From: Telmatactis stephensoni
Lineage: Eukaryota > Cnidaria > Anthozoa > Actiniaria > Isophelliidae
Length of the DNA stretch: 64,000 nucleotides
Direction: 5' to 3'
Assembly (NCBI GenBank): GCA_029948255.1
Contig: JALIZF010001918.1
Location: 496,001-560,000, forward strand
This document shows positions 40,030-51,533 of this stretch, in pieces (within the stretch, counting starts at the first letter, position 1; every line of letters starts with the position of its first letter). The position numbers were made by a program, and so were the translations under genes. The notes beneath the pieces were generated by a model. It saw only the letters and a list, made by a program, of their open reading frames with translations. It was not told the origin of the DNA and searched no databases.

Positions 40030-43000
40030 TTTATTTATATAGCGCTTTTACATAGACTGCCCAAGCGCTGATGCATAAAATTTAAAAATATAACTACATA
40101 ATAAATATTAATAACTGAAAATAAACAAAAATAATTGCTGCATAATTATAAAAGTTTCATTGAAATTTGATAAATCTATATATTTATGATGTTAAAAAAC
40201 GATAAAATTATAAAATCATGGAGATAAAAACTAGTTAACTAATAATATGCCTCTTTAAAAAGAAATGTCTTAAGTTTTGACTTAAAAATGTCCATACTGG
40301 CACAGTCCCTAATATCTTGAGGAAGAGAGTTCCAGAGTACTGGACCACAAATAGAAAAAGTAAAGTAGTGAAAACCTGCTGTAAAGAAGGGAAAAACGAA
40401 CTAAAAATAAGTTTTTTAACTGTACCTTAAGAATTCAAGACAAGTTTATATTTCTTCGTTTACAGCGCGAGCAGGAGGAAGAGCGCTACAAAGTTTGACT
40501 CCAGAACAAGTGAGTATATAAGACTGACATCACTTAGACTGTCGTTCTCCCTGAATGGGCTGTGCCATCGTTGTCATGAAGATCTGTCTGAAGATCGGTG
40601 AAGTGTCGTGCCGACAGAACGGATCGTGCCATCTTTGTCATTTCAAAGTCTTCTGAAGATCGACGCAGTGGCCGCGCTGTGCCGTAGCCATAATAAGAAT
40701 GTTTTTTTCATGATGATTAGTATGAGCTTATACATTAGAGACTAAACTTTAGAAACCCTTTTTCAGCGAAGCCAAATCATCCATCGACTTGCAGACCTTT
40801 TAGTGGAGCGCAAGACCGAAATCCTAGATGCCAACACACTGGACCTTGAGTCTGCTCGCGCGCAAGGTATTCTTCCAGCGCCCATGATTTCCCGCCTACT
40901 TCTAACGCCTGCCAAGATGGAGTCTCTAGCCAAAGGACTCAGGCAGATTGCCAATGACTCCCATAACAATTTAGGCAGAGTATTACGTCGAACTAAGATT
41001 GCAGATGGCATGGAACTGAGACAAGTAACAGTACCCATTGGCGTATTACTGGTTATATTTGAATCTCGACCCGATGCTTTACCCCAGGTAAATAGATTTG
41101 ATATTTCTGAAGAGGTACAGCTCAACGATGGTTAAACATGTGCGGGGGCTGCTAAATTGATCACTATCAAATAATATGTGAAAGGATGTGAGAGAGGTTT
41201 CGATTCTCTGTTTTTGACGGAAAGATAGCGGGTAAGCGGTGAAAATGTTTGTCCGTTCACCCGAGAGAGTTCTTACGCAGGACTAAGGACGATGTCCTAG
41301 AGCTCTACTAGCGTTTTTCCTTTCCTGTGTCTTTCTTTCAAAGTTACACATTGAGTACGACGATATCTGTGGTCATTCTATTTTTATTTGTCTTCTACTT
41401 CAGGTTGCATCCCTTGCAATCAGTACTGGCAATGGCCTTCTCTTAAAAGGTGGTAAAGAAGCTTATCACAGTAATAAATGTCTACACGGCTTGGTGCAAG
41501 AAGCGCTGTCCATGTACGCACCAAATGAAACTGTCAGCTTAGTAAGTACATAACCCAATCTCAAGGCTTTCCTTTCTTACTGTGTAATGTTGTGAAGTGT
41601 TGGGGGAGGAACGTCGGGTCCTCCTTGGAAATTGGCTTGGGTTGTACAATATTTGGACATTTAAAGTCCCTATGACGCATATTTTTTTATTTTCAAACTT
41701 AGTCCTTTTTAGAGAGCATAGTGAAGATCTTTTTATCCTGGTTTTCCTTACCCCATATTTTCTGAGATATGAAGGTTTCAAATGTCAAAATGCAAATTTA
41801 ATGACGTCAGAGGAGGCCACACTGCAAACTTCTCATGGGTTTTACAAAACGAGGACTTCAATTCGAGAGCCAGATTTTTCACTAAACAACAGGCTTTGCC
41901 AATGGAAATGAGTTACAAATGGAAAAATACGAGTAATTTAAATTATCTTGTTTTTGTATAATAAATGATTACTCCTCTTACGTCATCACATTTGCATTTT
42001 GAAATTTGAAACCTTTATATCTCAGAAAATATGGAGTGAGGAAAAACAAGATTAAAAGATCTTTACTATGCTTTCTATCAAGAACTGAGTTTGAAAATAA
42101 AAAATTATCCGTCATTGGGACTTTAAGTAAAAAAAGGTAATGCTATATCATTCTTGTATTAGATAAGTACACGTGATCAAATTGGAGACCTTTTGAAACT
42201 CGACAAGGAAATTGACCTCGTAGTTCCTCGAGGATCGTCGGAAATGATTCGTCAAATCCAGCATGCAAGTAAAGGTATTCCAGTACTTGGCCACGCTGAA
42301 GGTATCTGCCACGTGTACCTCGATAGAGACGCAGACATTGAAACGGCAATAAAGATAGGTACGTAATCAGACTGGTAACAGTATAAAGTATATAATCAAG
42401 ACTGTAGGTGAAGCTCTTAAATCATTTTCATTATTGACCGTGCTGAAAGTCCTAACAGACGCGCGCACTAAAAAGCGGACTAGCGGCGAACAGGGAGCGG
42501 CCACGCGGTGCGACAACCTTTTTGCACAAGTGGTTTTCTCCCTTTGTTTTTGCCTTGTACGTTTTCTATATGTATGGAGCTCCTTGGCTGTATAATACCC
42601 CTAGAGTTACTGTACATCATAACAAGATGTCTATACTGGACGGCTAATCTTTGTCGATTGCTACCTGTCTTTACACAGTGACTTTTTTCTCCTCTTCATC
42701 CCCTCCCCATCTTGTTTTCTCTTTCACTTTCCTCCTCCTTTTTGGGTTATACAGCTGCCACAACTTTTTCTCTCTTGACTAATCATTGGACATCTTTTCC
42801 TCCAAAGTTGCTACTGCACTGAATATTTAACAGTACGGAAATTTAATAGTGCTAACGTATGTTTTTGTTTTCTAGTGGTGGACTCCAAGTGTGACTATCC
42901 AGCAGCTTGTAACGCCATGGAAACATTGCTAGTACACCGTGACCTATTAAGATCCAGTACACTTGAAAAAGTTATCACTGCGCTTCGGGAAAGAGGGGTA

Positions 43001-43774
43001 CGTAGACTTTGAATTAAATAAAATTATTAAGTTTTAAATTTTTTGACGAATGAGGTCACAACAAAGCACGATTGTGAAGTCAAATGCGGTGATGCTAGTA
43101 ATTGAAGAGATGACGTCACAACATGGCGGCGATGTGAAATTCTGTTGATTTTTATGTCAGTGAGAGCAAACTATAACATAGATGTGGGCCGTTGTCAATC
43201 ATTATGCCGCCTTTGTGCTGAAATATGACGTCTTAAAGTAATGCCAAATTACTCGATAATTTGTTTTAGAATTTTAAGATCACGTCACAAAGTAAAGGCC
43301 AAATCAAACGACTCTGACGGAATGATGTGATAAAATCGCTGTCCTTTTTACTTTGGTTAAACTGTCCGGCTTCATTAGGAAAACAGTACACTTCATAAAA
43401 TTCAACGTTTTAATCTAAAATTAACAATTCAATTGTTATACCTCAGGTCAAAGTTAATGCGGGCCCACGTTTGGTAAAATCACTCCCCATTGCACCAGTT
43501 GCTGCTAAATCTATGCACATGGAGTACAGTTCTTTAGAATGTGCCATCGAGGTAGTTGACAGTGTTGAAGATGCAATCAATCATATTCATACGTATGGAA
43601 GCGCACATACAGAAAGTATTGTAACCGAAAATGGTAAGTTGACTAATTGTTGCGGTCGATGATTTACACAATCCTTTCACAAATATTTTGTACTTGCAAA
43701 AGATAATCTTATACCGAAAGAGCTGTCATTTGACAACAAATAATCTTTCCATAATAAAGAGTGGATTAATTAAC

Positions 43775-43833
<59 letters not shown>

Positions 43834-44870
43834 TTCATCTATTCATTTATTCATTAATTCATTTAATTATTCGTTTGTAGATTAGTATAATGTGCAACTT
43901 ATGAAAATAAAGACAAATATATACATTTGTGTACAAAATATATTCATTTACAGTAGCACATTATTGACATATAAACCTCCTCGATAGTGGTTATTTAGCT
44001 TTCTTTAAAGAAGGTTTAAAAACACTTACAAAAAGTACACCAGTTTAGCAAGGCTGGTCTAACACTGGACCTTCTATAAGTGACTTTAATGTAGATACAT
44101 TAGTAGGGAAATATTTGAAAAAAAGAAAGAAAATTTGCTAATAAGCAATGTTTCCACTTTATATTTTGTGCCTATCACCTAACTAAATCATTGCATATTT
44201 TTATTAATTTTGTCCACAGAGGAGACAGCTCAACGATTTTTAAATGGTATTGACAGCGCATGCGTATTTCATAATGCAAGTACGCGTTTTGCTGATGGGT
44301 TCCGCTTTGGACTCGGTGAGTGTTATAAAATGAGAAGTCGAATAGAGCGGATTTCGTAGGAGTGTGAAACGGACGGCGCCGTACCGTGACATTATACTAT
44401 TGACGGAAAGTGTGTGTGTCTGTGTGTGTATATACATATTATATAATAAACAAATAAATATATAATTAACAAATTTACGAGGCAGGGAGCTACTTGGTCA
44501 GTGCGCCACATTCTAAATGATACCTTTACCTTAAATTTGCTACAACAAATAGTTTTACCTGGAGATTTTATTGCTTGTGCCTTTTTCACAGACCAATATT
44601 TTATACCTTTTACCGCTTGTCTATTGTCTAGGTGCCGAGGTAGGAATCAGCACATCCCGTATCCACGCCCGCGGTCCCGTAGGTGTCGAGGGTCTTTTGA
44701 CGACCAAGTGGATGCTACGTGGAGACGGACAAGCAGTCAGTGACTTTGGCGAAGGAGGTCGCTATACGTATGTACACGAAAGTCTCCCATTGGTGGAGTC
44801 TACGCATGACGTCAGCAGTGATAGTTTCAGTGACGACGAACCGGGAGTTCCTGAAGAAGCAAGCAAATAG
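34927..44870 (+). CDS. ALDH18A1: Delta-1-pyrroline-5-carboxylate synthase (13 exons)
   Basis: Bifunctional mitochondrial enzyme: glutamate 5-kinase plus gamma-glutamyl phosphate reductase, making P5C from glutamate with ATP and NADPH for proline, ornithine and arginine. Exons: 34927-35151, 35819-35959, 36423-36527, 36785-36937, 39215-39599, 40466-40509, 40767-41087, 41404-41541, 42163-42358, 42876-42997, 43447-43633, 44220-44315 and 44632-44870. They give 2352 nt, 783 residues (human 795). The first about 35 residues are rich in Ser, Leu, Lys and Arg with no acidic residue, as in a mitochondrial presequence. Kinase part: [71 protein letters not shown]. Reductase part: [45 protein letters not shown], catalytic C581 in [42 protein letters not shown]. 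An acidic C-terminal tail ([10 protein letters not shown]) looks longer than in vertebrates. All active-site motifs I know are intact. Confidence 0.97.
36536..36690. mobile_element. Fold-back family N, copy 2
   Basis: P5CS intron 3. It starts AGAGCAGATTTCATATGAGTG and its inverted right end finishes GTCCACTCT. The interior TTGTGTTGTCTATAAAAACA is shared with copy 1. Confidence 0.8.
37001..37194. mobile_element. Fold-back with about 50-bp terminal arms
   Basis: P5CS intron 4. AATAGGCCATTTGCATGATG is mirrored by GATGCCATCGTACAAATGGCCTATT, and the stem continues through ACTACAACTACCAGAATGCTTT / AAAGCATTCTGGTAGTTGTAGT. The centre is A/T-rich without a long ORF. The remainder of intron 4 from 37200 to 38700 shows nothing clear. 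Confidence 0.85.
38712..39148. mobile_element. Fold-back interrupted by a second fold-back (host element)
   Basis: AATAGCGAACTTAAGCATCA... on the left is continued inverted by GTTCTACGTTGTCGGTGCTTAA at 38846-38866 and by GCTCGCTATT at 39135-39145. The right arm is split by the element at 38866-39131. The stem includes ACGTAGAACGCCCAAAACG and GTGCACACGC. P5CS intron 4. Confidence 0.75.
38861..39136. mobile_element. Nested fold-back with GGTAATACGAGCAAC ends
   Basis: Ends TTAAAGGCCCGGTAATACGA and TCGTATTACCGTGCCTTAA pair. The arms continue (GCAACAAAATCGTGCAACTTG). Internal copies of GTGGTAATACGAGCAACATT are also inverted, so the element contains two concentric palindromes. It is bounded by CTTAA on both sides, consistent with a TTAA-type target site. 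Confidence 0.8.
39700..39870. repeat. Penelope-like terminal-repeat fragment (tentative)
   Basis: GTGACTGACGTTTCGACAACCTGAGCGGAAGTCATCTTCAGAGTCAAG resembles the ACGTTTCGAC...TCATC.TCAG words typical of Penelope-like element terminal repeats. A tandem GAAGTAACAATATTTATC lies just before. No reverse transcriptase is present. P5CS intron 5. Confidence 0.4.
39998..40440 (+). repeat. Dispersed repeat with (AAT)n and TTTATATAGCGCTTTTACA
   Basis: An AAT microsatellite runs into TTTATTTATATAGCGCTTTTACATAGACTGCCCAAGCGCTGATGC, a word widely repeated in marine invertebrate genomes. The far part contains GGAAGAGAGTTCCAGAGTACTGG, typical of the same repeat class. No coding capacity. P5CS intron 5. Confidence 0.5.
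41661..42126. mobile_element. 466-bp non-autonomous element with about 150-bp inverted arms
   Basis: P5CS intron 8. TTAAAGTCCCTATGACG at the left is mirrored by CGTCATTGGGACTTTAAG at the right. The arms extend through AGAGAGCATAGTGAAGATCTTTT, ATTTTCTGAGATATGAAGGTTTCAAA and TGACGTCAGAGG, with scattered mismatches, to about 41815 and 41970. No ORF of note. Confidence 0.85.
43773..43875. repeat. TTTA microsatellite
   Basis: (TTTA)n with a TTCA/TTCATT tail in P5CS intron 11, the same repeat type as at 12790. Confidence 0.95.
44344..44392. mobile_element. Fold-back family N, truncated copy 3
   Basis: One terminus only, AGAGCGGATTTCGTAGGAGTG followed by GAAACGGACGGCGCCGTACCGTGAC, in P5CS intron 12. 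No inverted partner follows. Confidence 0.65.
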
Positions 44871-45786
44871 AAGACAAATATGTAGATTAAGCTAAGATGA
44901 ATATTAATGGTCTAAATGTACGTTGACTTCAAAGTCAATCAGAAATGTAAATAACTTTTGGGCGTTTCGTTGCCTCGTCTCCTCCCCCTTTAATTTCTTC
45001 CCACGAAAAGTAATTAACTTTCTGGTAAAGTTCCCATCGAATTTCTACTGCGCAATATGGCGAAAAAGAAGTTAGTTTTGTTTCTGTTCACTCTAAAGCC
45101 GTACTTTCCTAAGTTCCCCCGTATACACCTTCAAAACTCGTCGGTGTAAATGGCAAGTGGCGATTTTCATATTTATTTTTCCTCTAATCCATTCAATTCA
45201 GTGTAGCTTGAAGGAATCGTAGGACGGATAATTGCTGGAGGGGAAATAAGTAGAGGGTGCGGCACCCTCATTGGAAGATCACAGCGAACTTAATTATTAC
45301 AGTACTGCAAAATCACAAGGGGTTTGACAATTATTTCACCGCGTGCGCGCATCTTCAAGCCTACGCAACTGGACCGAAAAAGGAGCTGGGTTGATGATAT
45401 ATTGTACAGTTTGACGATTTGACAACAAGTAAACGATTTGCTTTACTACCTGGAAATATTCTACAGTAAATATTGTCTTGTTGAGATTCATGAGGTTTAT
45501 ATATAGATATAGATGTTCTGTATTCTCCAGTAGTACTTCGTTTCGGTGTAATCCGCGGAGTAGGCATCAAGTCTTTCGCCCGGCAATAGAGAGCAAGTAT
45601 ATAGGGAAGATAAATTCTTTCATAACATGGATTTTTATTATACATTCTTTCACAGTACCAAAAAATATTTAATACATAGGTATTTTTATAATGTAACTAA
45701 AAATATAACTTAAGTTAACTTTGTAAATCTGTAAACCTCAAGAACATAGTTTGTATTTGTAGTAACGAGGTACTAGGAAGAAACTC

Positions 45787-45792
45787 AATAAA
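45787..45792 (+). terminator. Candidate polyadenylation signal downstream of P5CS
   Basis: AATAAA about 920 bp past the stop. It is the first canonical hexamer seen, but its distance makes use uncertain. A dispersed AAGCCTACGCAACTGG repeat (45356) lies between. Confidence 0.25.
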
Positions 45793-46039
45793 AATGCCAT
45801 AGGATTGAGTTGAGTCCATTTAGTGTGATCAGTATGGGTGACAAAATCGGTCGGCCTAATAGTGGAAATCATTTTTCACGACGAAATATGAATACATGAA
45901 GTCCGTGATGCAATTCCGAAAGTAACCACGAAGGACACCAGGGAAGACAATGGCCACGATCTCATCAAAACAATTAACTATAACTCGCCTTGTTGACAAA
46001 CATAATTTCTAAGGTGACCGCGACCAATGTCTGCGTAAT

Positions 46040-46364
46040 GCAAAATGTGCTATTATTGTATTTAAGGAATATAAAACGCGAGCGCATGTCTCTGTACTGT
46101 GATATAAACACTATGGAAGATGTAGAGCAAGAGAAAAGCAAGCTTAGGAACACGAGGCGTAGCCGAGTGTTTCCCTTGCTTTTCGAGTGCTCTACATCAT
46201 CTAGAGTGTCTATATCACAGTACAGAGACATAAGCGATCGTTGCATATTGCTTTTATAAAATATTTTCCACGTTTTTTGAGCGAGCCATGTCTCTGTCCT
46301 TTGATATAAACATGGTAGCCAGCCAATCAGCGCGCGCGTTATATCTCAAATATTTTATAAACCA
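46040..46364 (-). mobile_element. Palindromic repeat family J, copy 2 (inverted)
   Basis: Reverse complement of 15208-15512 end to end: it starts GTATTTAAGGAATATAAAACG and ends ATATCTCAAATATTTTAT. It has the same central hairpin AAGCAAGCTTAGGAACACGAGG and the same CAGCGCGCGCGTTAT end. Confidence 0.85.
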
Positions 46365-46950
46365 ACTCTACAATCTCTATAAACAGACCCAACTAGGGCT
46401 CGTTCCTGGTTGCAATGCAGACTATACTACTGTCGCTGAATAACAATTTTCGGGATAGCCATGCTGGAAAAATGACGGAACAACAGATGCTAATGATAAA
46501 TCTTTTGTTAAGGTTCTTCCAAGAACGGTAGGAATTTTAGGAATATTTATTGATGTTCTTCATTTTTGTGTAATTTCAAAGACGATGCTTTCTGTGCTTT
46601 ATGGTGCCTTTAGCGAGTTCTACAACTGAACGTGAGTTGGCGGTACAACAACCTATGACGTCGCCCACCGACACAGTGACGTCACACTTGACAACTCGAT
46701 TATTTGCGACATTTAATAGAATTGTAATATATTTCTCATTAAAGCTTATTGACGTTAAATGTTAGGCATCACGATGTATTTTTCCCTCCCAAAACCCACC
46801 CATGGGGTTGGGTGAGGCGGTTGAACCTTGTAGGGAACATTGTCCTTTTGTTCTACTACCTGTAAGTACATACATAAATAAAATATATCTTTTCGTACTT
46901 CCTGGTAGATTTGTTTTAAAAAAGTAGTTAGGCATTCTCTTAGGCATTGC

Positions 46951-47034
46951 TTTTTCAGATAGTCTCCTACGCAGCCGCAGTAAGCCCTAGCGTGACAACA
47001 AAACTGCGGCTGCGTAGGAGACTATTTTTCAGAT
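46951..47034. mobile_element. Short perfect hairpin, AGTCTCCTACGCAGCCGCAG
   Basis: AGTCTCCTACGCAGCCGCAG is exactly mirrored by CTGCGGCTGCGTAGGAGACT across a 27-bp loop. Flanks TTTTTCAGAT are repeated directly on both sides. Confidence 0.85.
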
Positions 47035-47154
47035 CGATCTAGACGTCAATATCTCAAAATAAAAGAAATTGAATAAAGAGAAACACAATACCGCTCTTTG
47101 GTATTGTTTAGATAAGTTTTCAACAATTGTAATGCCCACGTAACGAACCATCAT

Positions 47155-47217
47155 CGGGAAGTGGTCGTATACCTTCGGGAAGTGATCGTACACCTTCGAA
47201 AAGTGGTCGGACACCCT
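47155..47217. repeat. 21-bp minisatellite, three units
   Basis: Three units of the form CGGGAAGTGGTCGTATACCTT. Because 21 is divisible by three, minus-strand frames across it show a heptapeptide repeat; no gene is implied. Confidence 0.85.
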
Positions 47218-47540
47218 CGGAATTAAAGTGGTCGCAATCAGGGCCCTCCAAACCCCTTTGCGAAATATATTTGGCTTTTTCACGAGTCGCGTTGAAGTCA
47301 AAACTTGGTTTCCCTTGCACGTAAAAAGACTGGGTTTAGGAATCACAACTAAACTGAAACCCTTAATCACGTTTCACGAGTAAATAGATTGCTCCAATCA
47401 CAATTCACGAAAAAAGTATAAGCGAGCCCTGCGTAATGGAACTGGTCACTTAAAAAGTCTCAATGAAGCTACGAGTTTGAATTGAAGATTTCAAATGGGT
47501 TCCATCAAGGATATTGATGGTCGTTGAGGAGAGGGAGCCA

Positions 47541-47700
47541 GTCTTTAAATTTCACTGTTATTCCATGGCCAAGGCAACTAAAGGTGTTACTTGTTTAGCT
47601 TCAAAGACTTGCCAGTAGTCTTTAAATTTCACTGTTATTCCAAGGCAACTAAAGGATTGATTTTCTTCAGTGTTACTTGTTTAGCTTCAGACTTGCTGAA
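47541..47700. repeat. 77-bp imperfect tandem duplication
   Basis: GTCTTTAAATTTCACTGTTA begins at 47541 and again at 47618. Both units continue into AAGGCAACTAAAGG and GTTACTTGTTTAGCTTCA, with small indels. Confidence 0.85.
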
Positions 47701-48105
47701 ATTCTTGAATTCATTTTATTTTCAGTTCTATCTACTTTAATGCGTCTGTAGTTTCTCGTCACAACATTTTAACCGTCGCTGACCACAAGGAATTCCTCGA
47801 TAGTCCTTTTGTTCGAGTTGGAATTCAGCAAAATCGATTTGTCTTTGAAGAATAACTCATGAATTAAGTATTTTAGCGTACGGTGGTATATAATAACTCC
47901 TTGAGGGGAATGAACTTGTGTTGTAATTTTGCGTTGATGACTAACTATTGTCTCCGTATACTTCTAATAAGTGTCAGACAGAGCGGTGGATTGAAAGAGT
48001 GAGAGTCTGACGACTGTAAATACGTTTTTAAGTTAATTGAAAATGCACGCCATATAGCGTCGTGGAACAGTCGTGAAAGCATCTCGCATATAAGGAATAT
48101 TGTAA

Positions 48106-48390
48106 TTATTGATAGACTAATTTGTAGAAAGATAGCAATAAATATGGCGTCCAATTTGATACAAATAAAATTCCCTGTATCTTTGAAGTTATTTGAACCT
48201 TGCGTGTAGTGGCTTTGAGTTTTTTAAAGGACTGAACAATAGTCATTAACGTGGGAAGCACAAAGAACACGAATACAATTCCTCCATTCTTTACATGCAG
48301 ATAGCTTTTAAGCTTTTCAGTAAATGCACACAAATGCTTCAGGGGCTGAGAGAGGACGACGCCAAGCATAAAATAGCTCGAGTTCAGCAA
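48106..48390 (-). pseudogene. Possible decayed 7TM receptor fragment (TM5-TM6 like)
   Basis: The frame contains a hydrophobic run VFVFFVLPTLMTIV, a basic stretch SFKKLKATTRKVQITSK, then LFVSNWTPYLLLSF. That is the order expected of transmembrane helix 5, loop 3 and helix 6 of a class A GPCR (compare the usual CWxP motif with NWTP here). The frame stops before helix 7. An overlapping minus-strand frame (47945-48154) then shows MLSRLFHDAIWRAF, like helix 8. The break and missing NPxxY suggest a relic. It may be chance hydrophobic sequence; low confidence. The rest of 45800-55390 has no gene I can support. Confidence 0.3.
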
Positions 48391-51385
48391 AAATAGTTCC
48401 CAGAAAATACAACAAGAACAGTGAACATGATTTCAAACACTCCCATTGTGAACTCCGTCGTGAATTATTCACAAAAGTAATTGTTTTCGAATAGCACTAT
48501 GACTCCTCAAAACACATCTCAGCTCGCAAAAGGCATGTCCCTGCGAAGAAAACTTGTTATTCTCTCATGACTTTTTAATAGCAAAAATATTTAGGTCGAA
48601 ATCTATTACAATTCACTAGCGTCTGGTAATCAGTTTCAAACAAATTCTAGTGCTAGTTTGTGGTGCATTTTCAGTGGGGTTTTCCTACAAAGGATCCAAG
48701 AATTCCTCAGCGATTTCCTGTCGGTAATGATTATGAAAGCTTCAAAAAGAATAGAAGCGGCGATTGAGAATTAAATATATAACCAAACAGCAAGGTAAGT
48801 TGTTTACTGCGGAAGGACTAGCAATTTATGTAAACCGGTAATTTTACTCATAAACTGTAGGCTTTTCACAATTAATTTCCTGAAACCGGCGTTAGTTCGA
48901 GATGTTATTTCGCTTTAAAAATACGTTTAAACGAAATAAGCATCAAAACACTTCTCCCTAAACGCCATTTCCTAGATTTTCACGAACGAATTTCACAGTG
49001 AATCCCGAATTTCACAGCGAAAAGTTATCGTAATTTGTTGTAAAACTACATGTATAAACATTTTCGTCTATTTTTCTTGGTACAAGACCATGATCCTTTG
49101 CAGCAAATCCACACCAAAAAAAAAAGCGCTTTCAGGTGTATTTTTATAATCTTGCCGAGATGTGTGGAAAATACTACATCTGTTTTTAAATTAACGATTT
49201 TTATTGGCCGAGTTATTTCTAGTTTTCTATATTTATATATTGACTGCTTCTTTGTGTGACCGAAAAGAAATTCACCAACCAGACTGAATGAACTCAACGA
49301 AATCGGTGCTAATTTCATTAACTGTAGTAAACGTTACGACTTTCAAAGTACGGCTTAGAACATTCTTTGTGCGGTATTTGGTCGCCCAATCTCTCCGCTT
49401 TCCAGCCACTTTAATTTTAGCAACAGAAAGTAACATTCAAAATTCATTTTTCCGAACTGAATCTATACCACCTTGAATAGTCAAACTCTTTCGGGACCTC
49501 CCTGTGGGAGATTTAATCATTATATCTATAATTTCAAGTCTTTGTTCTTGCGTTCTCTTTAAAAATTAGTTATATAATTCTTGTGTGTTTCGTACAATCA
49601 AAAGTGTCAAGTCTTTATCACCATTTTTCCTGTAGTCGCCCCCAATTGGACCTTTTCTTTGAATATTAGGTATAGTATTCAAAAGCGTTTCATTTTTTAC
49701 CTGAATCTTTTGTCGAATGGTAATGTTTCTCGAACCACTGGTTTTCGACAAGGTGTTAGAATTTATCTCATTAACGCTTTCTCCAAGCAGGCAGAACCTC
49801 TCCCTAACGATTCCTCTGCAAGATTTTGATGGACGGTGGATAGATTAAATTTGAACCCGGAGAAGAGCTGAGATTATTAATGGTAAGATATTAATTTTGT
49901 TTTCCCAGATGGTAAATCGAAGCCATTATCCCCAAACTCATTCAATCAGTTTTATTTTGTTTCACTGGCTAATTAATGAACTGCCTTGGAGAGTAAAGAA
50001 ACTAGCGTTAAAATCTTTCTCGTAGCATTTTTTTTTTTTTTTTGCCGCTTTTTGGAGAAATTAGTATAGTTTTTAAAATCCGCTTTCTTTATGTTAACTA
50101 CGAAAAAATGATAAATGTACATGACTTAGAGTAAAATACTCTATTACAAACTCATGAGAATATTTGTACAAAATTTAGTTTATTTGATTTTCAAGCGATT
50201 TGTGTCTGTTTATCATACTATTGTACGCTTCTAAATGTATCGAATTGCTATTTTATTTTCTATATTTTGGTCTTTGTTTAATTTTTTCATGGCTTTATAA
50301 CACGCTTAATCACTTGCATATTCAACTTTGCAGTTTACAATGTTCCCATTATTTTCTTGTTATTTCGAAGTTGTAAGTTAGTGTAATATCCTTAACCAGA
50401 AACCGCTCCAGTTAAATTTATCTTTTTTAATTAGCATTGAAAAGGTTTCCAAGTTAAGCCCCATCTTCATGGACAACTTCCCTTAAAAAAAATTCCTTGA
50501 AAAGGAAACTTTCTTGCCAAGACGACAATAAATTACCAATTTTTCCATGTCGAGAGAAACTTGCTTATCTAGATGTACCTTTACATTTTCTTCTTAACAG
50601 TAGAAAGAACATTTATAAAGTGTAGGGGAATTAACGTTTTCGTAAAATATGTAAGAGTATACTTTGTTGGTTTGCAAAGAGATGTATTTTCAATATTGTT
50701 TTTAAAAAGAGTTGTAGACTGAGTAATCAAAGATCGGTACTGGACATTTAACTAGATGAGGTTTACTTAAAAAAGGCAAGATCACTGATAACAATTATAT
50801 TACAATACAGTTTCCAAGGATTAAGTAATAATAAAAGAACCAATTGCAGTCCTTTGGACAATTTGTTTTCATAGTCAATAATGTTCTGCAGAAATATTAA
50901 TATATAGATACTCGTTTTTGAAACCCCAAACCCTTTCATACACCGTTTCTTGTTTTTCTTAGTGAATTAAAATAAGTTGCGGTTTGTTTATTTGGGGTGC
51001 AATGTAATTCTAACTCTGTTGCTAGGTAATAGTCTCTAATTGTTCTGATAAATATTAGTTGTGGTCGTACAGTAACGTTCTCAACTATGGCTAAAATAGA
51101 GATAACTTTAGTTAGTAATTTTGCCATTGACCGCTTTTCAATAATCTCAAACTATATATAGTCCGTAGGCCGCCCCACTCATGTACCATGCCTGATTGCC
51201 GAATTAAGTTTCGTGAAAGACCGGCATCGGAACCAATTTGGTAAGATAGCTTAATTATACGGCTTCTGTCGTTGGTTAGCATTATCCGAGCTTCGACAGC
51301 ATTAAGCACGTCATTCCAAACACCTGTCAGTTTTAAAACGGCCCCGCACGTGAGCGAAATAGCACATGGAACAGATCTTTGTATT

Positions 51386-51533
51386 AGAGCCGATTTCGTA
51401 TGACTGGGAAAACGGCACGGTCACCGCACGGTATGGTTACGGCAGAATTTTCAAATGTTCTTATAGACATTACGGCACATACACGGTCACGGTACGGCGC
51501 GGTATGTTTCCCACTCATACGAAAACAACTCTA
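51386..51533. mobile_element. Fold-back family N, copy 4
   Basis: Starts AGAGCCGATTTCGTATGACTG and ends CACTCATACGAAAACAACTCT. Inner arms ACGGCACGGTCACCG / CGGTCACGGTACGGC make a GC-rich stem. It is the best preserved of the four family members. Confidence 0.8.

Noticed and set aside
42420..42870. Possible extra P5CS exon between 42358 and 42876
   Set aside because: Exons 9 and 10 join in phase (1 to 1) and give continuous conserved sequence, so no exon is missing.
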